From JADHUC01 sp964617665 (GTDB lineage Bacteria > Planctomycetota > Planctomycetia > Pirellulales > Pirellulaceae), in the NCBI GenBank assembly GCA_964617665.1, contig CAZUAH010000029.1, positions 1-51,344 on the forward strand: a stretch of 51,344 bases of DNA, given 5' to 3'. Of this stretch, positions 17,205 through 24,600 are shown one piece after another. Position 1 is the first letter of the stretch. Each line of letters begins with the position of its first letter. A program made the translations under genes and the position numbers. Under the pieces are notes generated by a model that did not search any database, had not been told where the DNA came from, and saw nothing but the letters and a program-made list of their open reading frames with translations.

Positions 17205-18767
17205 CTACTTCCCTACGCCCATGAAGAAGCTGAATACCTGGGTTTCGTCCAGTTCCGCCGTGGCCACGGGAAATGCGAAGTCGAACGAAAGCGGTGCTGG
17301 TCCGAGAGCCGGGACGTTGATACGAAGGCCAAAGCCCGGGGCTACGCGGTAGTTTTCTCCGCGAATTTCGATGTCCTCTTCCACTGTGCCGAAATCGACA
17401 AACAGGGCACCTTTCAGCATGTCGTCCGCCGTCAGCGGGAACAGGTACTCGGCCGTTCCAAGGAAGCGGAACGTACCGCCCACTCGAACGCCGCTGTCGA
17501 TCGGCGAGGCGCCGCGGAAATCGAAGCCGCGAAGGGTGGAAAAACCGCCTGCGAAGTAGTTCTCGAAGAGGGGCGTGCGTGCGCCGCTGAAGCCCAGACG
17601 GAAAATGTATCCCAGCGTGTGGCGCCCCGACGTGTCCGGTCGTTCGCGAATAATGAAGTACCTGCGAAGATCCAATTCACCACGCGGGTAGTCGAATTCA
17701 CCGAAGACCTGCTCGTAGCTCAATTCGATCAGATGCCCCTCGGTGGGCATGAACGGGATGTCACGGGTATCGTGCGTCAATGTGAATCGGCCGCTGTATA
17801 CGTCGTTGTCTCCGATCACTCGATCGAGTGCCGCAACACCGATCACGCGCGGGTCCGAGATTTCGACGTTCTCGGCGCGTAACGCCGCAGCAACCGACAA
17901 ATCCGGCATTAGGCGATACCCCATCGCCAAGCGGCCACCGACACGTTGTTCGTCCCAGTCGAAGAACCGGCGGTCGTACAGAAAGCCGCTTGCGTTCAGA
18001 CTGATCCGTGTGCTCAGCAGGTACGGTTCGGTGAAGCTCACCAAGTACCGCTGCACCAGGTTGCCCGGCATGGCCTCTATACGGAACCCCTGGCCGGCGC
18101 CACGGAAGGCAGTGCCGTTGACGAAGTCCTGCCAGCTTGTGGGTACACGGGTGACGTCAAAATTGCGCTCGTCAATCACGATCTGGCCAGTCACGCCTGC
18201 GTCCGAGTTGATGCCGGCACCAAACATGAACCGCCCCGTGTGCGTCTCTTCTACGTACACATCGACCGGCGTAGACATGGTCGGATCGATGTCGTAATAG
18301 GGTTCGCCAAACGGAGTCGTGTTGGCGTTGGGGAAATTCGGCATGACCGTCGCCCCCTCGGGCAGTCCAGTCAGGGGCGCTACGTTTTCCGTCGTCGTCG
18401 GCGCAGCACTGGAAGGCGCGGCGGCCGAGGTGTTTTGAGCCGTCATTAGCGGCATCCCATGCCGCGTGTAGTTCCCGGATCCCGGATCCTGACGATTGAT
18501 CGGGCTTCCGTAACTGGCGTTTTGCGCGCGGATCACGGTAGTCTCGTTCGATGGGGCCGGCGCACTAGCCAACTGCTGTCCATCTGAAATGGTACCGCCC
18601 GCTTGCGGGCCTTGCCGGGACGGATAGTACGCGGTGTGAGGCTGGACACCGACGCAGCCCGTCACGACGATCACAAGACCGATCAGAAGCAGTTGTGCGG
18701 CGATCGTGATAGGTCGATTCAACGTGCTACCCTCGGACATCTGATTGATTGTTGTGTCTTGCTGCAT
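17205..18767 (-). CDS. bamA (C-terminal part): BamA-type outer membrane beta-barrel (Omp85 C-terminal half) with its own lipoprotein leader
   Basis: This is the membrane barrel of a BamA/Omp85 protein, which inserts beta-barrel proteins into the outer membrane. Residues about 175-520 form the surface-antigen barrel: ETHTGRFMFGAGINSDAG at its start, the conserved STLRGFDFRG loop (R413-G414-F415), and a C terminus ending in an aromatic-containing strand (FSFFMGVGK). No POTRA domains are present; they are in the upstream gene. The N terminus instead carries a lipobox leader (LIGLVIVVTGC) closely similar to that of the upstream POTRA protein, then a linker of about 120 residues. The ATG at 18767 overlaps the upstream stop codon by one base (TAATG), suggesting translational coupling. 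An internal ATG at 18740 or the TTG in STLNRP could be the true start. Confidence 0.85.
   Translation of the reverse strand: MQQDTTINQMSEGSTLNRPITIAAQLLLIGLVIVVTGCVGVQPHTAYYPSRQGPQAGGTISDGQQLASAPAPSNETTVIRAQNASYGSPINRQDPGSGNYTRHGMPLMTAQNTSAAAPSSAAPTTTENVAPLTGLPEGATVMPNFPNANTTPFGEPYYDIDPTMSTPVDVYVEETHTGRFMFGAGINSDAGVTGQIVIDERNFDVTRVPTSWQDFVNGTAFRGAGQGFRIEAMPGNLVQRYLVSFTEPYLLSTRISLNASGFLYDRRFFDWDEQRVGGRLAMGYRLMPDLSVAAALRAENVEISDPRVIGVAALDRVIGDNDVYSGRFTLTHDTRDIPFMPTEGHLIELSYEQVFGEFDYPRGELDLRRYFIIRERPDTSGRHTLGYIFRLGFSGARTPLFENYFAGGFSTLRGFDFRGASPIDSGVRVGGTFRFLGTAEYLFPLTADDMLKGALFVDFGTVEEDIEIRGENYRVAPGFGLRINVPALGPAPLSFDFAFPVATAELDETQVFSFFMGVGK
18540..18740 (-). repeat. Duplicated lipoprotein-leader segment, downstream copy
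   Basis: The DNA at 18658-18736 aligns with 20158-20236 with about 14 differences in 79 bases by eye, covering the STLNRP start region and the lipobox. Protein similarity continues more weakly to SNETTVIRAQN here versus SNEAVVVRGQN in the upstream gene. This is a direct duplication of the leader, now present in front of both bamA halves. Confidence 0.85.
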
Positions 18768-20224
18768 TAGTAGCGGTAACCATCCGGGCCTTGTCCTCGA
18801 ACGGTTCGCTCCAGGTCCTGCATCTCCGGCGGGCGAATCTCGACACGAGGCGCCTTGCCTCTCGTCGGATCGTTATTGAACAATTGCGAAGCCTTCAATC
18901 GCCGTTCACTGGCGCGGACTTCGCGCATGTCGATGATATCGTTGGGGCGTATCGATAACCGATTCAACACGACGCTCTGGCGCGTGTGTGGATATTCGCC
19001 GCCGATATGGACATTAATCTCACCCGCCCGCCAAACGCCCCCTTCTTCGATGTCGTAGATCAAGTCGAGTTGACCGGGTTGCTCAAGGAATCTGGGATCG
19101 GGATTGACGTCCACGAAGATGTGACCATGCCCGCCATAGGCATCGACCAACGTGTTCACGTCCCGATTCATTTTGGCGAAGTTGAAGTAATCGCCCGGCG
19201 CCAACTCCATCGTGGCGATCAGTGACTCGGACGAGAATTTCTTGTTGCCGACGACAGATATGTTGCGAATCTGATAACGCGGTCCTTCATCGATGACGAA
19301 CGTGATCGTCAACCATTTTCCAGATTCGCTGAACTCCAACTCGCGTCCGACGCGAGCGTTAAAGTACCCCAGGTTGCGATAGTAAGCGGTCAGCCGGTTC
19401 ACGTCCTCTTCGATTTGCTTCCGATCGACCTTGCCGCGGAACAGGTACCAGAGTATGCCGGGCTTGGATTTGATTTGGGTCTTCAGCCTCCCGTCCGAGG
19501 CGATGGCGTTGCCTTCAAAACTGACGGAGAGGATTCGCTCCAAGTGTCCCTCGTTGATCGCTAGTTTGACGCCTCGATCTCGCGGATCGGTGCCCTCCGT
19601 GACGAAGACCTGACAGTTGGAAAAGCCCTTCGAGCGGTAATATTCCTCGACCTTCCGACGCGCCTCTTCCACGGCGTAGCGGTTCAGCGGATCGCCAATC
19701 TCCAGGCCGTCTTGTTTCGCTAGTGGCTTGTCTTGGATCCCGCGATTGCCGACAAATCTGATGTAGCGGATCGTGGGCCGTTCGAAGACTTCGAATGTAA
19801 CAATCACACCAGCCGGCGTATTCTCTGTGTACGGTCGCACGTCGTGGAACTTGCCCGTCGATGCCAACCGCCGCACATCAGCCTGCACGATCTGCGGGTC
19901 GAATTCCCGGTCCTTTTTCGTCCTCAACTGTGACTGGATGGACTGCTGGGTTGCGGTTTCGTTGCCCGTAATGCGCACTTCCGCCACGAGGCGTTCGTTC
20001 GGGTTTCCGGTGCCGTTCTGTCCTCGGACTACGACAGCCTCGTTTGACGAGGGCGTCGCACGAACGAGCCTTTGAACATCTGTATACGGGTTTTCTGCTT
20101 GCGAGCCCAGCGACGGCGAGTAGTTGGCCGTGTGAGTAGTGGGTTGCAGGGGAGCGCAGCCCGCCGCGACGATCACGAGACTGATCAGAAACAACTGTGC
20201 GGTGATGGCGTTTGGTCGATTCAA
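18767..20224 (-). CDS. bamA (N-terminal part): BamA-type five-POTRA lipoprotein (Omp85 N-terminal half)
   Basis: The periplasmic half of a BamA homologue. Five POTRA domains follow one another: starting at LVAEVRITGN, RYIRFVGNRG, LSVSFEGNAI, RNISVVGNKK and GEINVHIGGE. The chain ends at VEIRPPEMQDLERTVRGQGP with no barrel. The barrel is encoded by the next gene, whose start overlaps this stop (TAATG). I place the start at TTG 20224, right before a lipobox leader (LFLISLVIVAAGC), because similarity to the downstream gene's leader begins at about this point and AAAGGTAG precedes it. The frame is open to 20452, and ATG at 20377 is an alternative. Together the two genes would supply a complete BamA. 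Planctomycete BamA is normally one polypeptide, so this is a fission. Confidence 0.85.
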   Translation of the reverse strand: MNRPNAITAQLFLISLVIVAAGCAPLQPTTHTANYSPSLGSQAENPYTDVQRLVRATPSSNEAVVVRGQNGTGNPNERLVAEVRITGNETATQQSIQSQLRTKKDREFDPQIVQADVRRLASTGKFHDVRPYTENTPAGVIVTFEVFERPTIRYIRFVGNRGIQDKPLAKQDGLEIGDPLNRYAVEEARRKVEEYYRSKGFSNCQVFVTEGTDPRDRGVKLAINEGHLERILSVSFEGNAIASDGRLKTQIKSKPGILWYLFRGKVDRKQIEEDVNRLTAYYRNLGYFNARVGRELEFSESGKWLTITFVIDEGPRYQIRNISVVGNKKFSSESLIATMELAPGDYFNFAKMNRDVNTLVDAYGGHGHIFVDVNPDPRFLEQPGQLDLIYDIEEGGVWRAGEINVHIGGEYPHTRQSVVLNRLSIRPNDIIDMREVRASERRLKASQLFNNDPTRGKAPRVEIRPPEMQDLERTVRGQGPDGYRY

Positions 20225-20756
20225 CGTGCTACCTTTGGGCCTCTGTTTGAGGTGTACTGCTGCCCCACCAAGTCCTGCAGCACTGATGGACGGATCCCGA
20301 CACGAATTTGGAGAACTGGAAATGATCTGTGGAAGACAAGGTTTCGGTGGTCCGGGGGCGACCGAGTGATCCCGCATTGCCGGCAAAAGACAAGTCATGG
20401 TCCGGCTTCTCGCGGGTCGCGTAGAAATACAGAATGTGCCCGTCCGGAGCAAGGCGAATTCGCCGTCCAGTTGCGGAATTTGCGCACCGTTGCACGTGCT
20501 AGCCCGGTTTACGGAGCGTCCCTGGCGGATTGGGAATGGCGTGTTCTACACGAACCCGAAACGCCACCGAGGACAAACCGTTTGCAGTCCGTCGTTTGCG
20601 CTTTCGGGTCGGTGCCAGATGATACGCAATCAGGGCTAGCAGCGAAGCGACATGCTGTTTTCGCTCAGGACGAAAAGGTCTCGGCCTTCACGGCGGGAGG
20701 AATCTGCGCCGCGGTTGAGTCTAGAGAATCCGACGAGTCACGAACGTGTGGCAGGA
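20225..20756. other. Intergenic region upstream of the split bamA pair
   Basis: About 530 bases between the POTRA gene and the upstream minus-strand gene. The frame of the POTRA gene stays open to 20452, so part of this may be translated if a far-upstream start is used, but the sequence there is not family-like. The remainder holds no gene I can support; plus-strand ORFs here are antisense shadows. Confidence 0.5.
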
Positions 20757-22787
20757 CTACTCGTCGTCGGCTTCTTTGTCAGCGACTTCCTTGTCACTGG
20801 CCTCTTCGTCACCCGCCTTCTTGTCACCGGCTTCTTCGTCACTGGCCTCTTCGTCACCCGCCTTTTTGGCACCGGCTTCTTTCTTCAACAGGCAACCGGT
20901 AATGGACCAGCCGTCTTCTTCGACGTCCATGAATGCCCCCGCTGGCCCTAGATTATGGCGAATCTTCTCATATGGGGGCATTTTGGTACCGTCGATTTCT
21001 TGCTCGCGCAGCACGCCTTCTTCTTCGGGGCCAAGCATCCCGTTCAGCAGGTTTCCAAACAGTGACTTCGCCTCTGGCATCTTTCCCTGACGGATCAATT
21101 CGTATGTCACGTGATATGCTTTGTCCGATCGAGTGAAGAACCCCAGAGCATTCTGGCCTGCCCCCAGCTTCTTCAGGGCCGCACCGACTTTCGTGTACTC
21201 TTCGGCTTTGCTGAGCGATGGTGCGTTACCGGCCTTGGTCAAGACTTCTTGCATGAAATCGTAGTGGGAGGTAATGATCAGATGACCGTGGATCACCGTG
21301 AAGGCCGCGTGATCCAGTAGCGGAGGCGCCTGCTCTTCCTCCTCCTCTTCTTCAAAGTCGCCGAAGCCAGGGCCGCCGATATCTAGACCTTCGACTTCCG
21401 CCGGGGCCTCTTCGCGGGAGATTTCCCATACCTTTTGCTTCTTTTCGCCAATGACCATGACTCGTTCGTTGGCGTCGGGGTCCGCGTCCATCAGTTTGTC
21501 CAGCGTCTTAGCTATCGTGACCGGATCCTCTGCCTCGAAGGCGATCAACCAACGCTCGCAGGTCGGCGAGATGGGCTCGCGGTAGTCTGCAAAGAACGAG
21601 ACTCGCTTGCCCAGCCGCTGGATCAGGTCCTTGCGTACATCCACTTGGGGGCCGTGCGGGTCTTTCTTCAGGCTTTCCAGGACATCCTCAAAAACTGGGC
21701 TGCCGGCAGCTTCGTCGACCAGCGTCTTTGCAGCCTCGAACGCATTCTGCATCTCCCAGTACAACGTGATATAGTTCGTCACTTTGTCGGGCACCCAAGC
21801 CTGTGGAGCCAAATCTGTGCTTTCAGGGAAGTCCAACATTCGTGCCGCAAGTTTGTACTTATCCTCTCCGTCCTTGTTAACTGGCGGAGCGTAGATGTAC
21901 GTCCGGTGCTGTGCTTCGGTATCGTTGACGGAAAAGGACACAAAGCCACCAGCGCCTTTGATAGCATCAAATCCCTGGTTGCGGATAACCTTCAGCATGT
22001 CCGTACCGCGTTTCTTGCGACCGCCAGCGGCAGCCCGCATCGTCTCGAGATAGCCGAACGGTTCGACAAACCAGCGGATATGTGCGGGCGTCTCGCCGAA
22101 CGCTTTCTCGCAGTCAGCCAAAGTGGCTTTGTAGGCCGGCAGATCCTTCAACGCGTCCTTGCCATCGCCAGCGAAACGCGACAACATCTCTTTTGCGGTG
22201 TCCTCATTGTCCGTGGCACAAAGCTGATCGTTATGAACGAAATAGAACGCGCTTTGAGCTTCTTTCGCACCCCGTTCCTTTGGCAGTACGTACGAGATCA
22301 GCGTCGCGCCGTCGATCTTCTGCTCGCTTCTCTTGGCCTTTTGTGCTTGCAGTTGCTTGTCAATATCTGCCAGCAACGCGTTAGCCTGTTTCAGATGGCC
22401 GGTGACGTCCACCAACAGCACCATGGCGTGTTTCTCTGCATCGCCACCGGGTTGAATCACCGCCAAACATACTTCGCCGCCGTAGACGTCTTTCAGGTCG
22501 TCCAGGTTGATGTTCAGCTGGACTTCCGTCTTCCCCATCTTGCTTTCAATTTGCTTGCGAAGGTCTTCCACAAATGGCTTCATCAGCGGATCGTTAGCCA
22601 ATACCCCCAACTGGGTCTTTTCAAATTCGGTGCGCAGCAGGTCGACATCCTCGACGGATACGTAGCCTTTGGTGGTATCTGGCAGCAGAACGTCACTGGG
22701 CTGGGCAGCACGGCTCGGGGTGGCCGAAATCCATGAAGTACAGAGAGCCAACGTGAATAGGGAAATCGCAAAACGCGCCACGATCAA
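20757..22787 (-). CDS. Exported hypothetical protein with charged pentapeptide-repeat tail (DUF3352-like N terminus)
   Basis: A 676-residue protein with a signal peptide (MIVARFAISLFTLALCTSWI, cleavage after about SRAAQ). The first half (LLPDTTKGYVSVEDVDLL, then VYGGEVCLAVIQPGGD, VLLVDVTG and a YFVHNDQLCATDN segment) resembles the DUF3352-type proteins that begin with a statement-like LPADT...YV pattern. I am not certain of that assignment. An acidic loop FGDFEEEEEEEQAP lies near residue 480. The tail (about 637-676) is a run of five-residue units of the form A-G/S-D-E/K-E/K. There are no catalytic motifs I recognise. It sits upstream of the split bamA genes on the same strand but about 300-530 bases away. 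A periplasmic location is inferred. Confidence 0.75.
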   Translation of the reverse strand: MIVARFAISLFTLALCTSWISATPSRAAQPSDVLLPDTTKGYVSVEDVDLLRTEFEKTQLGVLANDPLMKPFVEDLRKQIESKMGKTEVQLNINLDDLKDVYGGEVCLAVIQPGGDAEKHAMVLLVDVTGHLKQANALLADIDKQLQAQKAKRSEQKIDGATLISYVLPKERGAKEAQSAFYFVHNDQLCATDNEDTAKEMLSRFAGDGKDALKDLPAYKATLADCEKAFGETPAHIRWFVEPFGYLETMRAAAGGRKKRGTDMLKVIRNQGFDAIKGAGGFVSFSVNDTEAQHRTYIYAPPVNKDGEDKYKLAARMLDFPESTDLAPQAWVPDKVTNYITLYWEMQNAFEAAKTLVDEAAGSPVFEDVLESLKKDPHGPQVDVRKDLIQRLGKRVSFFADYREPISPTCERWLIAFEAEDPVTIAKTLDKLMDADPDANERVMVIGEKKQKVWEISREEAPAEVEGLDIGGPGFGDFEEEEEEEQAPPLLDHAAFTVIHGHLIITSHYDFMQEVLTKAGNAPSLSKAEEYTKVGAALKKLGAGQNALGFFTRSDKAYHVTYELIRQGKMPEAKSLFGNLLNGMLGPEEEGVLREQEIDGTKMPPYEKIRHNLGPAGAFMDVEEDGWSITGCLLKKEAGAKKAGDEEASDEEAGDKKAGDEEASDKEVADKEADDE

Positions 22788-23086
22788 TCTCCTCTGGAAA
22801 TAAGCGAACCGTCACCGGCGAGAAAGCACCGGCCACATGATAACCCAATTGGTTGAATCTGGTAAAGTTGAGTAGAAAGTCGAACTGTAGCTGTTTGTAT
22901 CGGCTAGTGCGGAAATAGGACTTTTGCGAATCACTCGCATAGGAGCGCAATCGCACGCAAGATCGATTGCCTACTTTTTGTGCAGTCCCTTGGAGTGTTC
23001 GTTGACAGCTCGCTGTAACGTACCTAGCATAAAGAGGTTGTTATTCTCCGGATCGGTCTCATTGGCGTAGAAACAAGAGGCAGCCA
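22788..23086. other. Divergent intergenic region
   Basis: About 300 bases separating the minus-strand exported-protein gene from argH. It is AT-richer than its surroundings around 22840-22940 and should contain promoters for both. I could not fix individual boxes, and no RNA or repeat was recognised. Confidence 0.4.
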
Positions 23087-24475
23087 TTGTCCAGTCCCAG
23101 TCGCGGAGGCGTGTTTCGCGAGGAATCCGATAGACGCCTGGAGCGGTTCTCCGAGAGCATCAGCTTTGATCGCCGGCTGTATGCGCATGACATTGCTGGT
23201 TCGATTGCCCATGCGCAAATGCTAGCGTCGCAGGGGCTGATATCTCAGGATGAATGCCAACAGATCACTGCGGCTTTGGAAGAGATCCAGCGCGAAATCG
23301 ATGAGGGGCGGTTCGAGTTCCGCATCGAGCTGGAGGACATACATATGCATATCGAGCGGTCTTTAATAGATCGCATTGGGGATATTGGCCGCAAATTGCA
23401 TACTGGTCGCAGTCGAAACGATCAGGTATCAACCGATTTCCGGCTGTGGATTCGAGACGCAATTGATCGAGTCGACGCGCGGCTCGTGGACCTGCAAAAG
23501 GCCTTCGTTGGCCGGTGCGATGTCGACGTCGACGTGATCCTGCCGGCTTACACCCATCTGCAGCGGGCGCAACCCGTACTGGCTCCACATTATTGGCTCG
23601 CTTACGGTGAGAAATTCGAGCGCGATCGACAGCGGTTGGCCGATTGTCGAAGAAGGGTGAATGTATGCACTTTGGGTACGGCTGCCGTGGCAGGAACCAC
23701 CCTGCCAGTCGACCGTGCCGATGTGGCCCAGCGACTTGGGTTCGACTCGGTAGCATCCAACAGCCTGGACGCGTCAAGTGACCGCGATTTTGCGTTGGAA
23801 TCAGCATTCGTGCTGGCGTTGATCGCTGAACACCTGAGCACGTGGGCGGAGGAGTGGATTCTGTGGTCGACAGTCGAATTCAACTTCATCCGCCTACCGC
23901 AGGAGTTCTGCACGGGCTCGTCGATCATGCCCCAGAAGATCAACCCCGACGTGCTGGAACTGACTCGAGGTCGGGCTGCGCGGGTTGTAGGCAATTTGCA
24001 GACACTGCTCGTATTGGTGAAAGGTCTGCCGTTGGCCTACAACCGCGACTTGCAGGAGGACAAACCGGCCCTGTTCGATTCGTTCGACACCGTCGAAGCG
24101 TGTTTGGCGATAGCGTCCCCCGTTGTCGCTGGTGCAACGCTCAATCGCCAAGCGATCGCCGAGCGACTTGACCGCGGATATTTGGATGCCACAACATTGA
24201 TGGAGTACTTGATCAAGAAGGGAATGCCACAGCGGACAGCACACCATCTGGTGGGCCACTTAGTGGGTAGAGCCACCGAAAAGGGCGTAAGACTGGCCGA
24301 TTTGCCGCTGGACGAATACCAACAGGCCGATACGAGTCTGAGCGAAGATGTGTATGAGGTGCTAGGCGTGGAAAAAGCCGTACAAGCGTTCGTCAGCCAC
24401 GGGTCCACCGCACCGTCGGAAGTGGAAAAACAGGTTGTACATTGGAAAGAAAGGCTTGGCCTAAGTACTCTGTAG
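23087..24475 (+). CDS. argH: Argininosuccinate lyase
   Basis: Catalyses cleavage of argininosuccinate to arginine and fumarate, the last step of arginine synthesis, in the cytoplasm as a homotetramer. The 462-residue length is normal for the family. Seen in the sequence: the fumarase/aspartase-superfamily signature GSSIMPQKINPD (residues about 277-288) with the catalytic serine loop; HTGRSRNDQVSTDFRLW (about 105-121); and YTHLQRAQP (about 153-161) carrying the catalytic histidine. The start is TTG at 23087, preceded by AGAGG at 7 bases. It places SRGGVFREESDRRLERFSES at the N terminus, as in other ArgH proteins, and no suitable ATG exists nearby. It stands alone, with no other arg gene in the window. 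Confidence 0.96.
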   Translation: MSSPSRGGVFREESDRRLERFSESISFDRRLYAHDIAGSIAHAQMLASQGLISQDECQQITAALEEIQREIDEGRFEFRIELEDIHMHIERSLIDRIGDIGRKLHTGRSRNDQVSTDFRLWIRDAIDRVDARLVDLQKAFVGRCDVDVDVILPAYTHLQRAQPVLAPHYWLAYGEKFERDRQRLADCRRRVNVCTLGTAAVAGTTLPVDRADVAQRLGFDSVASNSLDASSDRDFALESAFVLALIAEHLSTWAEEWILWSTVEFNFIRLPQEFCTGSSIMPQKINPDVLELTRGRAARVVGNLQTLLVLVKGLPLAYNRDLQEDKPALFDSFDTVEACLAIASPVVAGATLNRQAIAERLDRGYLDATTLMEYLIKKGMPQRTAHHLVGHLVGRATEKGVRLADLPLDEYQQADTSLSEDVYEVLGVEKAVQAFVSHGSTAPSEVEKQVVHWKERLGLSTL

Positions 24476-24494
24476 ATAAGGCGTTTGATTGATT

Positions 24495-24514
24495 GCCCGG
24501 CAAGAAGGCCGGGC
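24495..24514. repeat. Small inverted repeat after argH
   Basis: The arms gcccggc and gccgggc surround a short aagaag loop 20 bases past the argH stop. A second related gcccggcc and gggccggc pair follows to about 24565. There is no T-run. It may act as a transcript-end hairpin; weak support. Confidence 0.4.
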
Positions 24515-24600
24515 CACAACGGAGGTTCAGTTGCCCGGCCGAACCACAACGAGGTGACAACGGGCCGGCATGAGAACCGGACTGTCAGAGGCGGAACACG

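Noticed and set aside
21435..22736. 433-codon plus-strand ORF
   Set aside because: Lies entirely opposite the exported protein gene at 20757-22787, which has a signal peptide and coherent sequence; the plus frame has none.
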